Part shown: positions 11,841 through 24,779 of the stretch, piece by piece
Layout: every line of letters starts with the position of its first letter
How positions within the stretch are numbered: the stretch's first letter is position 1
Assembly: GCA_003117195.1 (NCBI GenBank)
Contig: BDSI01000019.1
Location: 1,116,001 to 1,180,000 of the forward strand
Reading direction: 5' to 3'
Origin: Eudorina sp. 2006-703-Eu-15
Taxonomy: Eukaryota > Chlorophyta > Chlorophyceae > Chlamydomonadales > Volvocaceae
Length of the DNA: 64,000 bases
Position numbers and translations under genes: made by a program
The notes under the pieces: generated by a model
Database searches by the model: none
The model's input: only the letters and a program-made list of their open reading frames with translations
Told to the model about the DNA's origin: nothing

Positions 11841-12818
11841 GCGTCACCTGCAATGCCGCCACCGCCTGGGACAGCTGGACGTCGTACATCTCCAAGCACC
11901 GGGGGGAGTCCGCCAGCGCGCCGGTGACCAAGACGGAGATTGAATACGAGCGGTACGGCAGGGCAACAAACGGTTGATCTGGGTCAGCCCGGTCCGGTGT
12001 TCACGTTCTGTTTTTATTCTGTGTCGACACCTTGTGACCAGGGACCACTTGCGTGAGGGTCGCCTGCTTTTGGCGGTAGCGGTGCCGTACGCATGACGTG
12101 ATTGCACCGTCTTTCCCTCACATTGCACGCCGCTCCGGGGCTTCACTGATCCGCTCTGTTACCCACCTTGCACAACAACCTCTTGGCGCGGATGGAACCT
12201 GGATCTGCCCGGGATGACGTGTACGGCTCGGCAGTGAGCTGGCGGAGGCTATCCGCAGCTCCGCTGGCAGCTTTAAGCCCAAGTACGGCGCATCGGTTGG
12301 GTCAAGCGTCGGGGCGTCTGGCGCAGTCGGCATCTCGGATTTCAAGCTGTCACATGTGGGTGACATCAACCTGAACGAGCTGCCGCGGGACCTGCACGAA
12401 CGGCTGGAGGCGCTTGCCAGCGTGCAGCTGAAGCAGGTAACGCGGCGGGGCGCGGTGTTGTTGCGCGGCCGTGTGGATGTTTTCGTACAACTTGCTGCCA
12501 GGAACGAGGAACCCCTGGCAAGGTGCTCGGGGGATTCGGCAGCGGTTTCGGTCTCTGTTCCGGTTTGGGTCCCACGACGCGTCCGTTACGGGCGCGGTTG
12601 CAGGCTCGACTCGGCAACGGGAGGGACGGTCATAGTTCATAAAGGCTGTGTGTTGTAAGGCCGGGTGTCGAACTGTGGTGAGCTGATGGCGGAAGTCCCT
12701 GGCGAGGCCCTGGCGGAGTGCGTTGGCACGTGGCAGAAGCAATCGTGGGATGCATGCCTTGGACGCGGCTGCGGCACCGCCGCTGTACCGCTTCGAGCGC
12801 AATACGTTCCGTTTCTTG

Positions 12819-12852
<34 letters not shown>

Positions 12853-15165
12853 GCTGGCTGTCCCTGCTCCGGCGCTGCCCTGCCGCGCCCTTCCCTGACA
12901 GGCCCTGGGCAAGCCCGATGCGGATCTGGACGCGGCGTCCATCTCCTTCACCACCACCGACGTCGACGGGGCGCTCTGCGTGTCTGGAGTGACCCTGCAG
13001 CAGGTGGGTGGGCTGGGTTGGGTTGGGTTGGTGGACGGGTTGGCGGATCTGTGCGGGGACGCTATTGGACAGCCCCATTGGTTGTATGTGTATACATGTA
13101 AGGTGGCGCGTGGTGGGGTGTGCGTGTGGGCCGGCGGTGGGTAGCTGCAGCGGTTGCCCCGGGTCGGGACCCAGGGGCCGAAGACAGCGGCAGGGCAGTG
13201 GGAGGTTTGGGAACGTGGCACTGGCTGTGGTCCAGCCGTAGCACTGAGATCGTAAAAAGAAAGGGCTCGAGCCGGGGCTTTTGGTGGCTCGAGTGCTGTC
13301 GACATGATAGGCGTTGGGGTCCCGCCCCCCTTGAACAGGTCCCCGATGAATAGCGTTGTTACCCCACTCAGGCAACGTCCTCCATTATTCCCTCGGGCGG
13401 CACCGCATCCCACTCCAACCCCACTCCATTCCCCCGGGCGCTGCTGTTTGTCTTCTCGGGCCTGCAGGGTCTGGACAAGACGGCGCTTATCGCTTTCGTT
13501 GCGACCGAGACGGAGCGCCAGGTGCGAGGGAGGGAGAGAGGGAGGAAGGCCGTGTAAGGGAACGTGTGAGAGGCGCCCACGGTTTAACCTTCCTACGACG
13601 GAGGTTACTTCGAGAAGTTTGCTGCTGGCTAATTGTGCCAGTCTATGTCCCCCAATACGTTTTCCTCACCCTCCCTCCACGCATTCATACTAAAGCTTGC
13701 TCTCCCGACCTCACGCATTTACCCCCACCCCCCCGTCAGGCGTCCTGGTCCCGCCTGGAGGGCCTTATCCTGCACTGGGGCGCTACCGACCAGGCGGGTG
13801 GAGCCTGGGGGCTGCCGCCGCAGGGCTGGTCGGCCTCGCCCAACAAGGTGGTGGATGCGGGTACGTTGGGCGCCCTGAGCCGTGGGTCACGACGGGCCGT
13901 GCGGCGCCGGGGGCGGGGCGGGGCAGGGGGGCTTGGATGAATGACGAGCGACCACCTCGGGGACGAGGACTGGGGCTGAGACGGGGCCGTCAGCTCTGGG
14001 CAGCGCTTCGGTTGCCCTCCGGCCGAGCGCAGGTCCAGTCGGCCGAACGGGATGTGATGGTGTGTGGAGGGCGGCGTGCAGGTGCGCATGCGGTGGTGGG
14101 GATAGGGACGTGCGGCGTTGCTAGGGAAACACTCGTATGTGCAGGAGATGTGACGAGGCCTGGGTGACACAGGCGCGTTCAGTCAGTCTGCCAGTCAAGT
14201 CACTTGGCCAGTCACTGAGTCGGTCTCAGCCGCAAGTCCCAAGCCGGGCCGGAAGTGGGGTCCCGGTTAAGGCACCGTGGCCACACAGGGCTACCAAGCG
14301 CACGGCGCTGCGCGCACCCAGACACGCATATGCGCCGCTAGCCTTTAGCGTCGCCCTCTGCTGTCCCGTGTTGGCAAGGCCGCTAATCGCGAAACCCTGC
14401 ACGTTGTGATTGTGAACCGCAGGCGGTGCTTGGCAGTGCTCGTTCGAGAAGCAGCAGGTCTCCGGGCCGGAGGGCAACTCGGCGGTGTACGTACTGCTGC
14501 TGCAGGTGCGTCCCGGCCGCCAGCCGCTCCACCCGCGATAGAGTCCCGGGATGGAAGGAGCGGGGGCGGGGAGGGAGGGGGGAGGTGCCTGGCTGAGGGT
14601 GCATAGGTGGGCGGCAGGGCGCGGCGGCGAGGGGGGGCAATGAGGGGAAAGGGGCCTTGAACGCGGAGGGCGGGTATCCGGCGGATGGGCTGGGTGTCCT
14701 CCCGTGATGGTGGAGGTGCGGCGATCTAGATGTGCACCCGGCATCAGGGGCTGCAGCGAGCTGGGGTGTTGCGTTGTTTATCACGCCGAGAACTCGCTGG
14801 GGCTGGTGGGTCCCCTGCCCCTTGCGGCTGGGGCCGGGGGTCCCTAGCATGCACCTGGCTTTTCGTGGAGGGCATCACGCCTCCGGTTTTGCCTTGACGT
14901 ACAGAGCTGCATCATCGCTGCGGCCGCAGTCCCGCCGCCGTAGCAACCCCTCTTCCCGCCCCATGTACTCGACCGCTCCCTCCCTCCCCCGCTCCCTCGC
15001 TCTCCGTCCGGCCGGCCCCCACAGATCCCCCTGCGCGGCATCATGAAGGCCGGCGGGCTGGTGTTCGTGCTCAAGGCCACTGCGGGCCAGAACACCCGGT
15101 GGCTCAAGGACGAGGCGACCAAGAAGGACTTTTTCCTGGACACCACCCGTTTCCCGGTCATTAAG
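11841..15165 (+). CDS. CBM45-like starch-binding module protein (ends not resolved)
   Basis: Seven exons join in phase: 11841-11952, 12235-12436, 12902-13003, 13468-13521, 13740-13860, 14423-14505 and 15025-15165. The third to seventh exons form a CBM45-like module, the N-terminal starch-binding domain of plant alpha-glucan water dikinase and plastid alpha-amylase AMY3. Its landmarks are LEGLILHWGATDQAGGAW, the LPPQGW turn, WQCSFEKQQ, and AGGLVFVLKATAGQNTRWLK followed by DFFLDT. The upstream exons read NAATAWDSWTSYISKHRGES and TKTEIEYERELAEAIR, which I do not recognise. Both ends are open. After 15165 the reading frame runs into intron-like sequence; a CAG acceptor at 15776-15778 would give Val-stop. 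No catalytic domain is visible, so this could be the front of a dikinase or amylase, or a stand-alone starch-binding protein in the plastid. The module call is good; the enzyme is unknown. Confidence 0.7.
12816..12851. repeat. (GAC)n/(GGC)n trinucleotide tract in an intron of the CBM45-like gene
   Basis: GAC repeated about eight times and then GGC repeats, within the 12437-12901 intron. It creates an apparent Asp/Gly-rich ORF that is not coding. Confidence 0.75.
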
Positions 15166-17399
15166 GTGGGAGGGAGAAGGTTGAAGGGAAGGGAGGAGGG
15201 TGACGCTATGATGGCAAAGTGGGGCTGGGGGGATGCCCGTAAGAGTGCAAAGTGCCCCTACCCATTTGGAAATGGAATGGGAGGTCTTTGGATGGAGCAG
15301 GGCTGTGTGCGGGCATGGGATGGTGGCGACGTCGACTGGAATAAAGGTACCCGCGAGTGTGATTACAAAGCGTGTTATTGCCAAATTGCTGCCCGTATGC
15401 GGAAAATGCGTACCCACCGGGCTCTGTGTCTTGGTAGGCAGGCAGAGCAGGTGTGCGTGACATGCAAGGAGCATAGCTATGTGGGTGTGTGCGTGTGTTA
15501 CATATCTTACCGGGCCTGACGCTGGCCAAGGGCTGCGAACCCAGCCTTAACGGGAAGACCGCGTATTATGGGCAAACGAAAGACCGGCGACAGCTGTGTC
15601 TCAAGTCGGGGTTCAGCGAAGCAGCTTGCCCGAACCAAACCACTGATGATCTTGTGTTGAGCCAAGGAACCCGTGCAGGTGGTTTTTGTGTGTGCCTGGA
15701 CGCGGCCTTCTGGCCTGTTGCGGCGAATCGGCACCATAGCTGGCATCGTCTCTCTCCCCGTCGGCGGCTGACTGCAGGTGTAAGAGCTGACCTGGTGGCC
15801 GAGAGGCGGGGACGGTGGGATCTCGGAGGGCGCCTGGACGACGGATGCTTCGTGGTAATTGACTGCGCGTCTGGGAGCCCCTGACACGGCGATGAGTCCG
15901 AGCCCCAGTCCCCGAGCCCCCGAGGAATACATCGCCTGACGCGTTGCCGCGGGGCGCGCTGCCGCCTGGATCGCTCCAGGTATTGATGCATGTGTTGGCA
16001 TGCATCCTTGGGGCATCGTACGGCCGCCTGGAACGTGCGCAGGGGTGTGCGGTCGTTCGAGAGCAGGCAGGTGCTGGAATCAACTGGTTGCAGCATGCGC
16101 ATGCGTTCGGTGACTTCTGCGGCGACTCCTGCGGCGACTCCTGATGCAAGGAGCACAGCGGTGGGTCTGCCGAACCGGTGCTGCCTCGCGGGACCGACAT
16201 CTGCACCATAGGGCACAAGCGGAAATGTGATTGGTGTGTTGGAAGCCTGCGGCCAGCGAGGTCTCCGTGCGCGCCGAGAACCCGCTCGGGGCTATGGCGG
16301 CAGGTTCGAACCGGTGCGGTGATGCTGTGGAAATCGAGTACCTCGCGCCCCAGCCGCGTTGTTGGCGGTGCGGAAAGGAGGCGGTGACCGGATTATCCCG
16401 CATCCGGAGGACCGGCGAGGGTTGGTTGGGAGGGGCCCAGAATACAGCCGGCAGCCGCCTATGCTGGTTCCCTCCTCCTGTCATCTCCTCACGGCGATGG
16501 AGTGGAGCGTGGACGTGCGCTGTCATCGGGGGAGGGACTACTGTAGTTTGTTCGTAGGAAGAATTGTCATACGAAGATATGGTTCCCGTTGTTGCAGTTA
16601 CCGTACTGCTGTTCGCTACGCGTGGAAGAGTAACGGTGTATGTGTTGGGTGGCGGTGCTGCATGCAACCGTGGGCCGCGTTCATCTATTCAGAAGATTTC
16701 GCTGCATGACACGGCGCGACCGTGCTTCAGGCAGGTTGCGACTTGCAGGACGTGTAACAACAATCGGTGGCAGCCTCCTTATTCGTTGTTGTGCGCTGCA
16801 GCGGGTGACGTCGGGCCCTGTCGGGCAGCGGCAGCCGGCGCGATGCTTGCTTGCCGCATGCTTCAGCCTTGCCCGGCTTCCTTACACAGACACGGCATCA
16901 GCGAGCAACAACGTTCCACCCTGTCCCTGTACCGTCGTACGGGCGCACCGCCGGGGTGTGAAGGACTGCGGGACCGCCAATCCGAACACGCAAACACCGC
17001 CAGATGAGGACAGCCCTTGCCACGATATGCTGTTTTTGGCGAGGCGCCGTTGCGCTAGGCTCTCCTGCAGAGGATCAGTACCTTGCATTTCGATCGCCCT
17101 GGTGGACTCCAAGGCACCGCCGAATAGGCTTCATGCATCATTTGAACAGGAGCTCTGACTCTGAGTTAGCCGGGACGCTAAACCCACAGGAAGGAGGTTG
17201 GAAATACGACGTTGGATCCCCTTTGGATCGCGCCTGGCGAAGGAAGGGCGCCCATACATTAATACATTCGTGTGCCCGCAAAAGATTATATTTTGAATTG
17301 CAATAGGGTTTCTGCTGCCCTGTTTTCTGAGCCAGTTGATCACTGCCAGTCACTGCCTGCCATCCATACCACAACCACAATACGACTCTCGATACTACC
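15166..17399 (+). other. Between the CBM45-like gene and the HD gene; possible degenerate second module
   Basis: No complete gene seen. Two short stretches look like CBM45 pieces: one reads PDALPRGALPPGSLQ before a GTATTG donor-like site at about 16000, and one reads VRSFESRQVLESTG around 16050-16090, resembling WQCSFEKQQVSG of the module to the left. They may be further exons of the same gene or a decayed duplicate. The 3' end of the CBM45-like gene must lie somewhere here. A copy of the (TG)n-bearing repeat family sits near 15395-15510. Confidence 0.35.
15395..15510 (+). repeat. Partial copy of the dispersed (TG)n-bearing repeat
   Basis: Contains GGCAGGCAGAGCAGG, GCGTGACATGCAAGG and then GTGTGTGCGTGTG. 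These blocks are shared with 20172-20310, 55422-55572 and 56757-56932. GCCCGTATGCG lies upstream rather than downstream, so this copy is rearranged or partial. Confidence 0.55.
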
Positions 17400-19692
17400 A
17401 TGACAATTAATTCGCAGAGGGCCATTTCGCCCGCCATCATCTCTGCAGCTGAGGACTTTGTTCGCAAAGAGCTGGCTGCGATGGACGCGTCCCACGATTT
17501 TGCTCACATCCAGCGAGTCCGAGCAAATGCACGTCACCTGGCGGAGATGGAGGGACTGACCCCGGAGGCATCTGCACTGGTGGACCTCGCGGCGCTGCTG
17601 CACGACGTCCGCGACTGGAAGTACAGCGGCCGCGACGAGGCGACCACAGAGGCCGTGACGGTGCGAACCCCACCCCACCCCACCCCACCCCACCCCCATC
17701 TGAGAACGCGCCGTGCCCGGGCGGCGTCATGTTCTCCAGTCCGGCCAGGTGGCAGCAGCGCATGAGTGACTCCAAGGGGAGTGATGTACTGTGATGACTT
17801 TCAACATGCGTCGTTCACGCTTATTGGCGTGTTCGGTTACTGACTAACGAGGCCGCCGAGTGTCCCTCGGGATCCAACTCTTTTGTCAGACACTCTGTGC
17901 GGCGCGGTTGCCAGGCCAGGCCAGGCCAGGCCAGGCAGAATGCCATCACCAAATGGAACTTGTGGGTACGGACCTCGCTGCCGGCCGACTCTGCGCGCCA
18001 GTCAGTCAGCCAGCCAGCCACCAACACCGCATTCCCTTGCGCCACCACCACCATCACCACCATCACCACCACCACCACCACCACCACCACCAAGCTAGAC
18101 CCCTCATGTGCCCGGCCCACTATCAGGAGAACTCGTCACCCGAGCCGTCCCGCCCCCTCCCGCCCGCTCCCTGCCGCCCGCCACAGACCTTCCTCGCCGG
18201 CCAGGGCTTGGACTCCGAAACCATCGGCTGTCTGGTGCACATCATCTCCCGGGTGGGCTTCAAGGAGGAGCTCAAGGGGGCGTCAGAGGCCCCGCCTGCG
18301 GGCGCGGAGGGAGCTGCGGAGGCCCCGCCCGCGCTCACATTGGAGGCGGCCATCGTGCAGGACGCAGACAGGTACGAGGTGCCTTTGAGCTGCCGTACCG
18401 TACCGTACTACACCGTACCACACCGTACCTGGGTCCGCCCTGGGATAGGTACGGATACGGCGTGTCCCGCTCGGCCGCATCCTGACCGCAATGGACGCCA
18501 ATTCCGGTCTCTGGCGCCCATCATGGGGTTTGTTTGCACACGGCCGGCCGGCCGGCCGGCGCTGTCCTGCCGTCCGGCTGTTACCGAACCGCTGGCCGCG
18601 GTGACCAGCCCCTGAGTCGCACGCGCTCGGTCAATGTCCTGGCTGGTGGAGCACACTCCATGTCAGTCTGGACTCTCCGCGGCGGCGCCGTCCCAGGGCT
18701 GGCTCCAACCCCAGGCGTCCCCTTCCCCACGAATGCCTCACCGCATGTGTGGCTGCCATACCCCCCCCACCCCGCACGGCACCTCTGCCCCCCCCCAAAC
18801 CGCCGCCGCAGGTTGGATGCCATCGGCGCCATCGGCATCGCGCGCTGCTTCACATTCGGCGGCGCCAAGCACCGGGTGTTGCATGACCCGCAGGTGCCGC
18901 CCCGGGAGGCGCTCAGCAAGGAGCAGTACATGACGGGGGGCGCCCAGTCCACCACCATCAACCACTTCTACGAGAAGCTGTTGAAGCTGAAGGTGGGGCC
19001 TCGGAGGTGGGGATGGCCGAGGGCAAGCAGGCCATGGGCCCGAGAGTGCCGCCGCGCAGCGCGGAGCGGTGCGGCTAGAGAGGGTGCCCTGGAGGCAGCG
19101 CCGCAGGACGCACGAGTTTCTGCGTCTGGACTCTCCCCCGAGGAGGTGACATCCAAACGTGGTGCAGCAGGCGGAGGTGCCGTTTGCAGAGGGCCCAAGG
19201 TCCGAAGAGGAGCGCAGCCACCCGTGGGAGTGCTGGCACGTGGGCACCCGGGGGGAGGGGACGCTGGGTGGGGCTGAGGTGCCGGTTGAAACGACTCGGT
19301 GGCAGGGCCCGGCCGGGTCTGTCGTCAATGTTCGTCATCTCCCTCGCGCTGCCATTTGCAAGGGTCGCGACGACCGGAGTTCACAGTTGCAAAGCGAAGC
19401 GATGACCCCGCGACCCTAGGAGCGCGATGCCCACCGCACCGCACTGCATGCACAGTGGAGCAGTGTGTAGCCCGGGGTTGCTGGTTCGCTCGCTCTAAGG
19501 GGGGGATCCCGCCCGAGCTCCGCCAGCGCGCTGCGGCTTCACCCATTTGATTGGTCGCCGCTGACTGCCACCGCCTCTCTCTGGCAGGACCTCATGAAGA
19601 CGGGTGCGGGCGCCCAGATCGCGGCGCAGCGGCACAGCTTCATGGAGCAGTTCCTGCAGCAGTTCCACGACGAGTGGAGCGGGCGCGCGTAA
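17400..19692 (+). CDS. HD-domain metal-dependent phosphohydrolase (YedJ-like)
   Basis: Likely a metal-dependent phosphohydrolase acting on a nucleotide-type substrate; the substrate is not known for this subfamily. Four exons, 17400-17660, 18187-18371, 18812-18992 and 19588-19692, join in phase to give 243 residues ending in TAA. The HD signature is complete: [12 protein letters not shown] with the first metal His at 36, AALLHDVRD with His68-Asp69, and [16 protein letters not shown] with the downstream Asp near residue 148. The C-terminal half follows the bacterial family closely, including [13 protein letters not shown] and [14 protein letters not shown], then [19 protein letters not shown]. 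Relative to bacterial members there is an Ala/Pro/Glu-rich insert at about residues 118-135. No targeting peptide is obvious. The start is the only ATG in frame before the conserved block. Confidence 0.92.
17909..17937. repeat. (CCAGG)n pentanucleotide tract in intron 1 of the HD gene
   Basis: Five consecutive CCAGG-type units within the first intron. Confidence 0.7.
18042..18093. repeat. (CAC)n-type trinucleotide tract in intron 1 of the HD gene
   Basis: CACCACCAC with occasional CAT units, ending just before the second exon's upstream region. It yields a false poly-His ORF. Confidence 0.75.
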
Positions 19693-20022
19693 CACGGACA
19701 GGGCGGACAGTGACACGGACAGGGCGCGCCGGTCGCCAAAAGTGGGGAGGAGGGTTGAAAAGGAAACTGCCCAGACACACCCAGCCCGGCGGCAAATGCT
19801 GGGGAGGGTGTGTGGGTAAGAGAGCTGAGCCGCGAGACGAGAAGGGTCCAGCGTGACGATCCGCGTAGGTGATGACTACTTCCGGGATGTGGGTGAGGGT
19901 GTGGGTGAGGGTGTGGGTGGCAGCTGGGGGCCCACCTTCCCGGCAAGGCGAGGAGAGGGCTCCACCCGGGGTGACCTGGGGCGCCTCGGGTGGGGCGGCT
20001 CCCGTCATCAGGTTAATGTATT
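19693..20022 (+). other. 3' flank of the HD gene
   Basis: Contains short tandem repeats: GGGTGAGGGTGT units at about 19889-19920 and ACACGGACAGGGCG units at about 19692-19728. No coding signal and no TGTAA seen close to the stop. Confidence 0.45.
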
Positions 20023-20076
20023 GGTATCATTTATTGGTATCGACGCAGCGTTAGTGTATTGATATCGACGCAGAGT
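20023..20076. repeat. 25-bp imperfect tandem duplication
   Basis: TATTGGTATCGACGCAGCGT is followed by TATTGATATCGACGCAGAGT, with a further partial TATTGGTATC upstream. Confidence 0.65.
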
Positions 20077-20169
20077 TAAAAATGAATGCAGGATGGAGTT
20101 TGGTTGGGGTTTAGGGTTTCTCCGGGTCAGGTCCGGTGGAGGGCCCGTCACTTTCCATCGGTTGCATGC

Positions 20170-20171
<2 letters not shown>

Positions 20172-20234
<63 letters not shown>

Positions 20235-20310
20235 CAAAGGCGGGCAGAACCGGAGTGCGTTGACATGCAAGGGGCAGCGCAGCCCCCCTAATAGTCGCCC
20301 GTATGCGTGT
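20172..20310 (+). repeat. Copy of the dispersed (TG)n-bearing repeat with a (TG)31 core
   Basis: An uninterrupted TG run at about 20172-20233 is followed by GGCGGGCAGAACCGGAG, TGACATGCAAGGGGCAG and GCCCGTATGCG. The order matches the copies at 55422-55572 and 56757-56932. The upstream TTTAGAGAAGAGACCCG block is missing here. Confidence 0.7.
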
Positions 20311-20339
20311 ATAATATAACGGTGTACTTGTGGAACCTG

Positions 20340-20467
20340 CTGTCCGGTGCGCCATGGTGGCGCAAGTTTCGTTTATGCAGTGTTTGGTGAGGAAGCTTCG
20401 GTTATCGCCGGTGGCTGTCACCGATGACCCGCGGGGTCCGCTGTAACATCCTTAATAATAATAATAC
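20340..20467 (+). mobile_element. LINE family A 3' end fragment with (AAT)n tail
   Basis: Begins CTGTCCGGTGCGCCATGGTG, parallel to 4487 onward in the longer copy. It ends with GGGGTCCGCTGTAAC, ATCCT and TAATAATAATAAT. About 128 bases only, consistent with a heavily 5'-truncated insertion. Confidence 0.8.
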
Positions 20468-21160
20468 CAATTGGCCGACCCACATAGTAAGGAAGAGGCT
20501 GCGGTGTCGGGGGAACGCGGTCGATTTGGCGCCCTTATGGTGTCACTGCCCCGCGAAAGACTACCAGCTGGTGCGGGTCGGTTGCCTGGGCCACACGGAC
20601 TCACACACCACAATGCTGTGCGTGCGTGCGATCCTCCCGTTCTTTCCACCATGGACCCACATGCAGGCAAAACGCCGTGTAGTCAGCACCGCCGAACACG
20701 ACCCCAGATGGTGCAGGAGAAAGTGAAGATGCGAAAAGGCGTGCATGCCAAGGCAGCGAAGGGGACGGATGGAGGCGGCGCTGTCGCATACGTAGGGCGG
20801 CATACGAACAACGACAATGTGTGTTGGTAATGCGGCAGCGGTGCCACGGCAGTTAGCATGGTAGATGGGCTCGAAGGGGGTGAATGGGTGAATGGGTTCT
20901 TGTCAGTGTTCACGGCGGCGTCCATGAAGAGCTGCCGCGCACCTCACACGTGTGGCGGGTAGGCCCCGCGCTGAAACCCGGGTGCCCCACCCGCCCATCC
21001 CTGTGCGCTGCTGCGTCTGCGGCGCGCCTCCCCGCACCCTCCCATCGCCGGCGGCGACGTGTTTGGATACCGTCATGCGCGCCGGTTTCCGGGTCCGGTA
21101 GCAGCAGGACACCGCAGCAGAATCAGGCCAATTCCTCCCTCCCTGGTAGCGTCCCTCACT

Positions 21161-21290
<130 letters not shown>

Positions 21291-24200
21291 CTCACTGTTG
21301 TGTGTGTGTGGGGGGTGAGGGCCAGGTTACGGTGACATGTATATGGGTGGCCATGGGTGGGTGGTTCATTCATTACATGACATGAACAGCGATTCGAAGA
21401 CAGCGATCCGGCGCCCGGGAGCGGGGCTGGCACAGCCGCCCACCTGGCGCACGGGCCGCCGCCCGCGTTTCAGAGGTCTCCCACCGCACAGCGCATGACG
21501 GCCGACGACCCCCGATGCGGCTCCTGAGGCCCGTCAGTCCCCCTTCGCAGGGGACGTCCATCCAACCCCACAGCCCCGCACCTTACAAGCCTTCCTATGC
21601 CGTTCATCAGTGCCAAGCGAACACAGGGTGACCACAACAACAACAGATTCATTCAAGTGCATTCCGAACAACAGTTCTGAATGAATATTGCGCATCGCGG
21701 AAGGAGGCCCCTGCCGGCGCGGTCGGCGGTGGGGCCTGGCAGGGGCGCGCGCAGACCACAGTGGCCCGCAACCCACCCCTCCTCGCTGCACCGCCCCCAG
21801 GTCCCCGTGTTGCTACCGGCGGGGAGCGGGAGCCTACTGCTCCGATTCGCCGCTGTGTCGGAACACTCGACGCCACCCAACAGAGGGCCCGCAGGTGACC
21901 GGTTCCGGACAGCGCACCCACCCACCCACCCGAAATCCCGAATGCACCCAGATCAGATCACATCAGATCAGATCAGGTCCGGTCCGGTCCGTCGTTGAGT
22001 CCAATCCATCAGTCAGTCAGTCCGTGAGTCCAAGCAATCTCAGCACCCACACTCGCGCCCGCCCACCCGCGATGACTCGCGCTCTGTCGGAGCCTTCTCC
22101 CCCCTTCCGGTCGGGACTCGGGACTCGGGGGGGGGGGGAGAGGGAGGGGGCTGCGCGATGCGACCGGCGTTTGCTCACATCAATCGCTGTAACGCATGCA
22201 ACGCTCGATTCCTTTGACAAACGTCCCGGGGCGGTACCCACATGCCTCTTTTTGCGCCGGCACCAGGCGGCCGGGGGGGGTCGGTCTGCCCCCACCACCG
22301 CAGGCAGGCCCCCACCAATGCCCCCGACGGAGCTGTTCCGGTGCCCCAGCCGGTGGCCCAGCTTCAGCCAAACCCCGGGAGCGCCCCACCATTACTCCGC
22401 CGGGGTGGTCGGGAAGAAACAGAGTTACCCCCCGTGTGGGGATGCCTCTCCCAAAAGGTGGAGGGTTGTGAAGGGGGAGGGGGTGCCCCGAGGGTTGCAA
22501 CGCCCCGACATCATGCATCGGGGCCGGTTCCGCCAGGAGAGCCCATCGGCACATGGGGGGACACAAACACACGCGCACACACCTATGACAACTTATACGA
22601 TACGGTACCTTACGTGTTGTTCCAACAGGGAGGGTTAATGATCCTGAGAGGACACAGTGATGTACTCTCACACGTACACATAATCTGATTAGGAAGACAT
22701 GCGGATCAGTTTGCTTATGGCACAAACCCATACGCACACACACGTGTGGGCACATCCTCGTGTCCTATGGAGCTGTGAGTGAACTCGGGCTGGAGCCCGG
22801 AGCTGCGGGCAGCCGTACGAGCTCCAGGCCCGACCCGGGCGGGCAGACGTGCCCCTGTGGAGGCGGTTGCGGAGGGGTGAAAGCAGGCGGCGGCGGCGGC
22901 GCGGCGGCGACTTCACCTCCGCCAGACACAACCGCGCCGTCCCGCCCCGCCCCGCCCCTCGGGCCCCTGACGAGACTCCGCGCACTCATCCATCGCTGAC
23001 CAACCAGCTTCTGCAGCACCGCTTGTCATCTGAAGCCACCACCGGCCGCATCTGCTGCTGCCCGGGGTGGGTGGGCACGTGCTGCCCACGGATGGTGCCT
23101 TCGGCCGCCGATGCTCCGAAACCTCCCTCCCTCACCGTCAAGCCCTCCCCGAACCAACTAAAACCGTCAACCGAGGCCGCCGTACCCCGACAGCTCACAG
23201 CCGACCCTCGTCCTCCCGAGACACAACACCCCCCCCCCACACACACACACAGGCACACAGTTACTCTCAATTCGGCTCAGTTCTCCAAGTGCACTCAAGC
23301 GGGCGGTTATTCCTCGCAATAAAGACCCCCTCCCTCCGGTGTCCGCTCCTGGAGGGGGCAGGGGGGGCTGGGGCGCATCCGGAACTCTCCCGGGCGGGCC
23401 CAGCTACACCCCGTGCACGACCCGCGCCCCTGCCTCGCCACTCAACCAACACACCCCTCAGGGCACCAGCAGTCGACCCAACCGAAAAATAGGGACACCC
23501 ACGCATGCACACCCCCCGCCCCAACGCAAACATATCACTCACGCGCGCGCGTGGGCGATGCACACCCCTCATTCTTGAGACGGTTTATTCACAATCGCAT
23601 CTAGGACTGAGGCAAGAGTATTATTCCGCGCCGCTCGGTTGCCAGTGCTGATGCGTACCCACACACAACACACCGCGAAAGCTCCCGACCCCCTCGGCCC
23701 CACTCGTTGCTGACTCGCCCCTTGCAGGCACAGGCTCGTGGCTAAAATTTCTTCAACGACAACTCGCTCGCCGGCCCGCCCGAGGGGCTTGGTCTACGCC
23801 ATGCATGTGCAATTGAAGGTACGTACGGCTATCACGATCGCGATCACCCCCGGGGGACGAGCGCAGCGCGCTGTGACACCACCCGTACACGTCCCGCCTG
23901 TGGCCCCAACAAAGCAGGGCAGCAGGGAAGACCTCTACCTCTGGCCACGCGCTTCCAAGGCAGCCCAACCCCGACCCCGACCCCGACCGGTTCGAACCAG
24001 TCGCAGGACCCTTGGCCCGCATCCGCATCCACGCGTCCAACCACCCACCAGGTAACCGCAACCGCATCGAATCCTGCTGCAGCACATGTCGCCGGCCCTG
24101 CCAATGACCTGGCCTCCGGGAGGCCCCCCTGCCGCCGCCGCCAGCCAGCCGTCAGCGGCCCCGGGGCGCGGGTGCACCTCGGCCAGCTCCTCCTCGTCCT

Positions 24201-24779
24201 CCACCACCACCACCACCACCACCCGCCAAATCCCTTGGTCACGGCGGTACCGTAGGCCACAGAGCCACGGTACCAACCCCACCCGGCAGCTCCAGCTCAG
24301 CTCTTTGAAACACGCCGCCGCCCGCCCCCTTCCTCTCCTCTCGCTGGATAGTGTCTACTGCCGCGGGGTGCCCCTGACTGCCCGCCGCAGCTCCCCGGCA
24401 CCCCATCCGCCGCCACCGCCACCGCCACCGTGGCCCCTGCCCCACCGCCGCCCTCACCTCACCTCATCTCACCTCACCTCAGGAAGAAAAGTGCGTGCGA
24501 CGCGCTGTGCCTTGCTTTCCCGGGCTTTTGCTTTGCCCGGGAGGGGACCCCCTCGGCCGCCGTCCGCGCCGCCCCCGCCGCCCCGGCAATGCGGGTACGC
24601 GGCACTGCCCGACATTGTGCGCCCTTTCGTCAGCGCAGCCAGCCAGCCAGCCAGCAGCCGGACAGCCAGCCAGCCAACCGGACAGCCCGCCCGCCCGCCC
24701 GCCCGCCAGCCTGCCAGCCAGCCAGACAGCCCAGCCATGTCCTCGACGACCCCCTACCCGGCCCTAACGGATGCCGACT

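Noticed and set aside
12350..13375. 341-codon minus-strand ORF
   Set aside because: Covers introns and exons of the CBM45-like gene; contains a poly-Val/Ser run from the (GAC)n tract and no recognisable domain.
16295..16320. tRNA T-loop-like GGTTCGAACC
   Set aside because: No matching acceptor, D or anticodon stems around it; the same string near 23985 is equally isolated.
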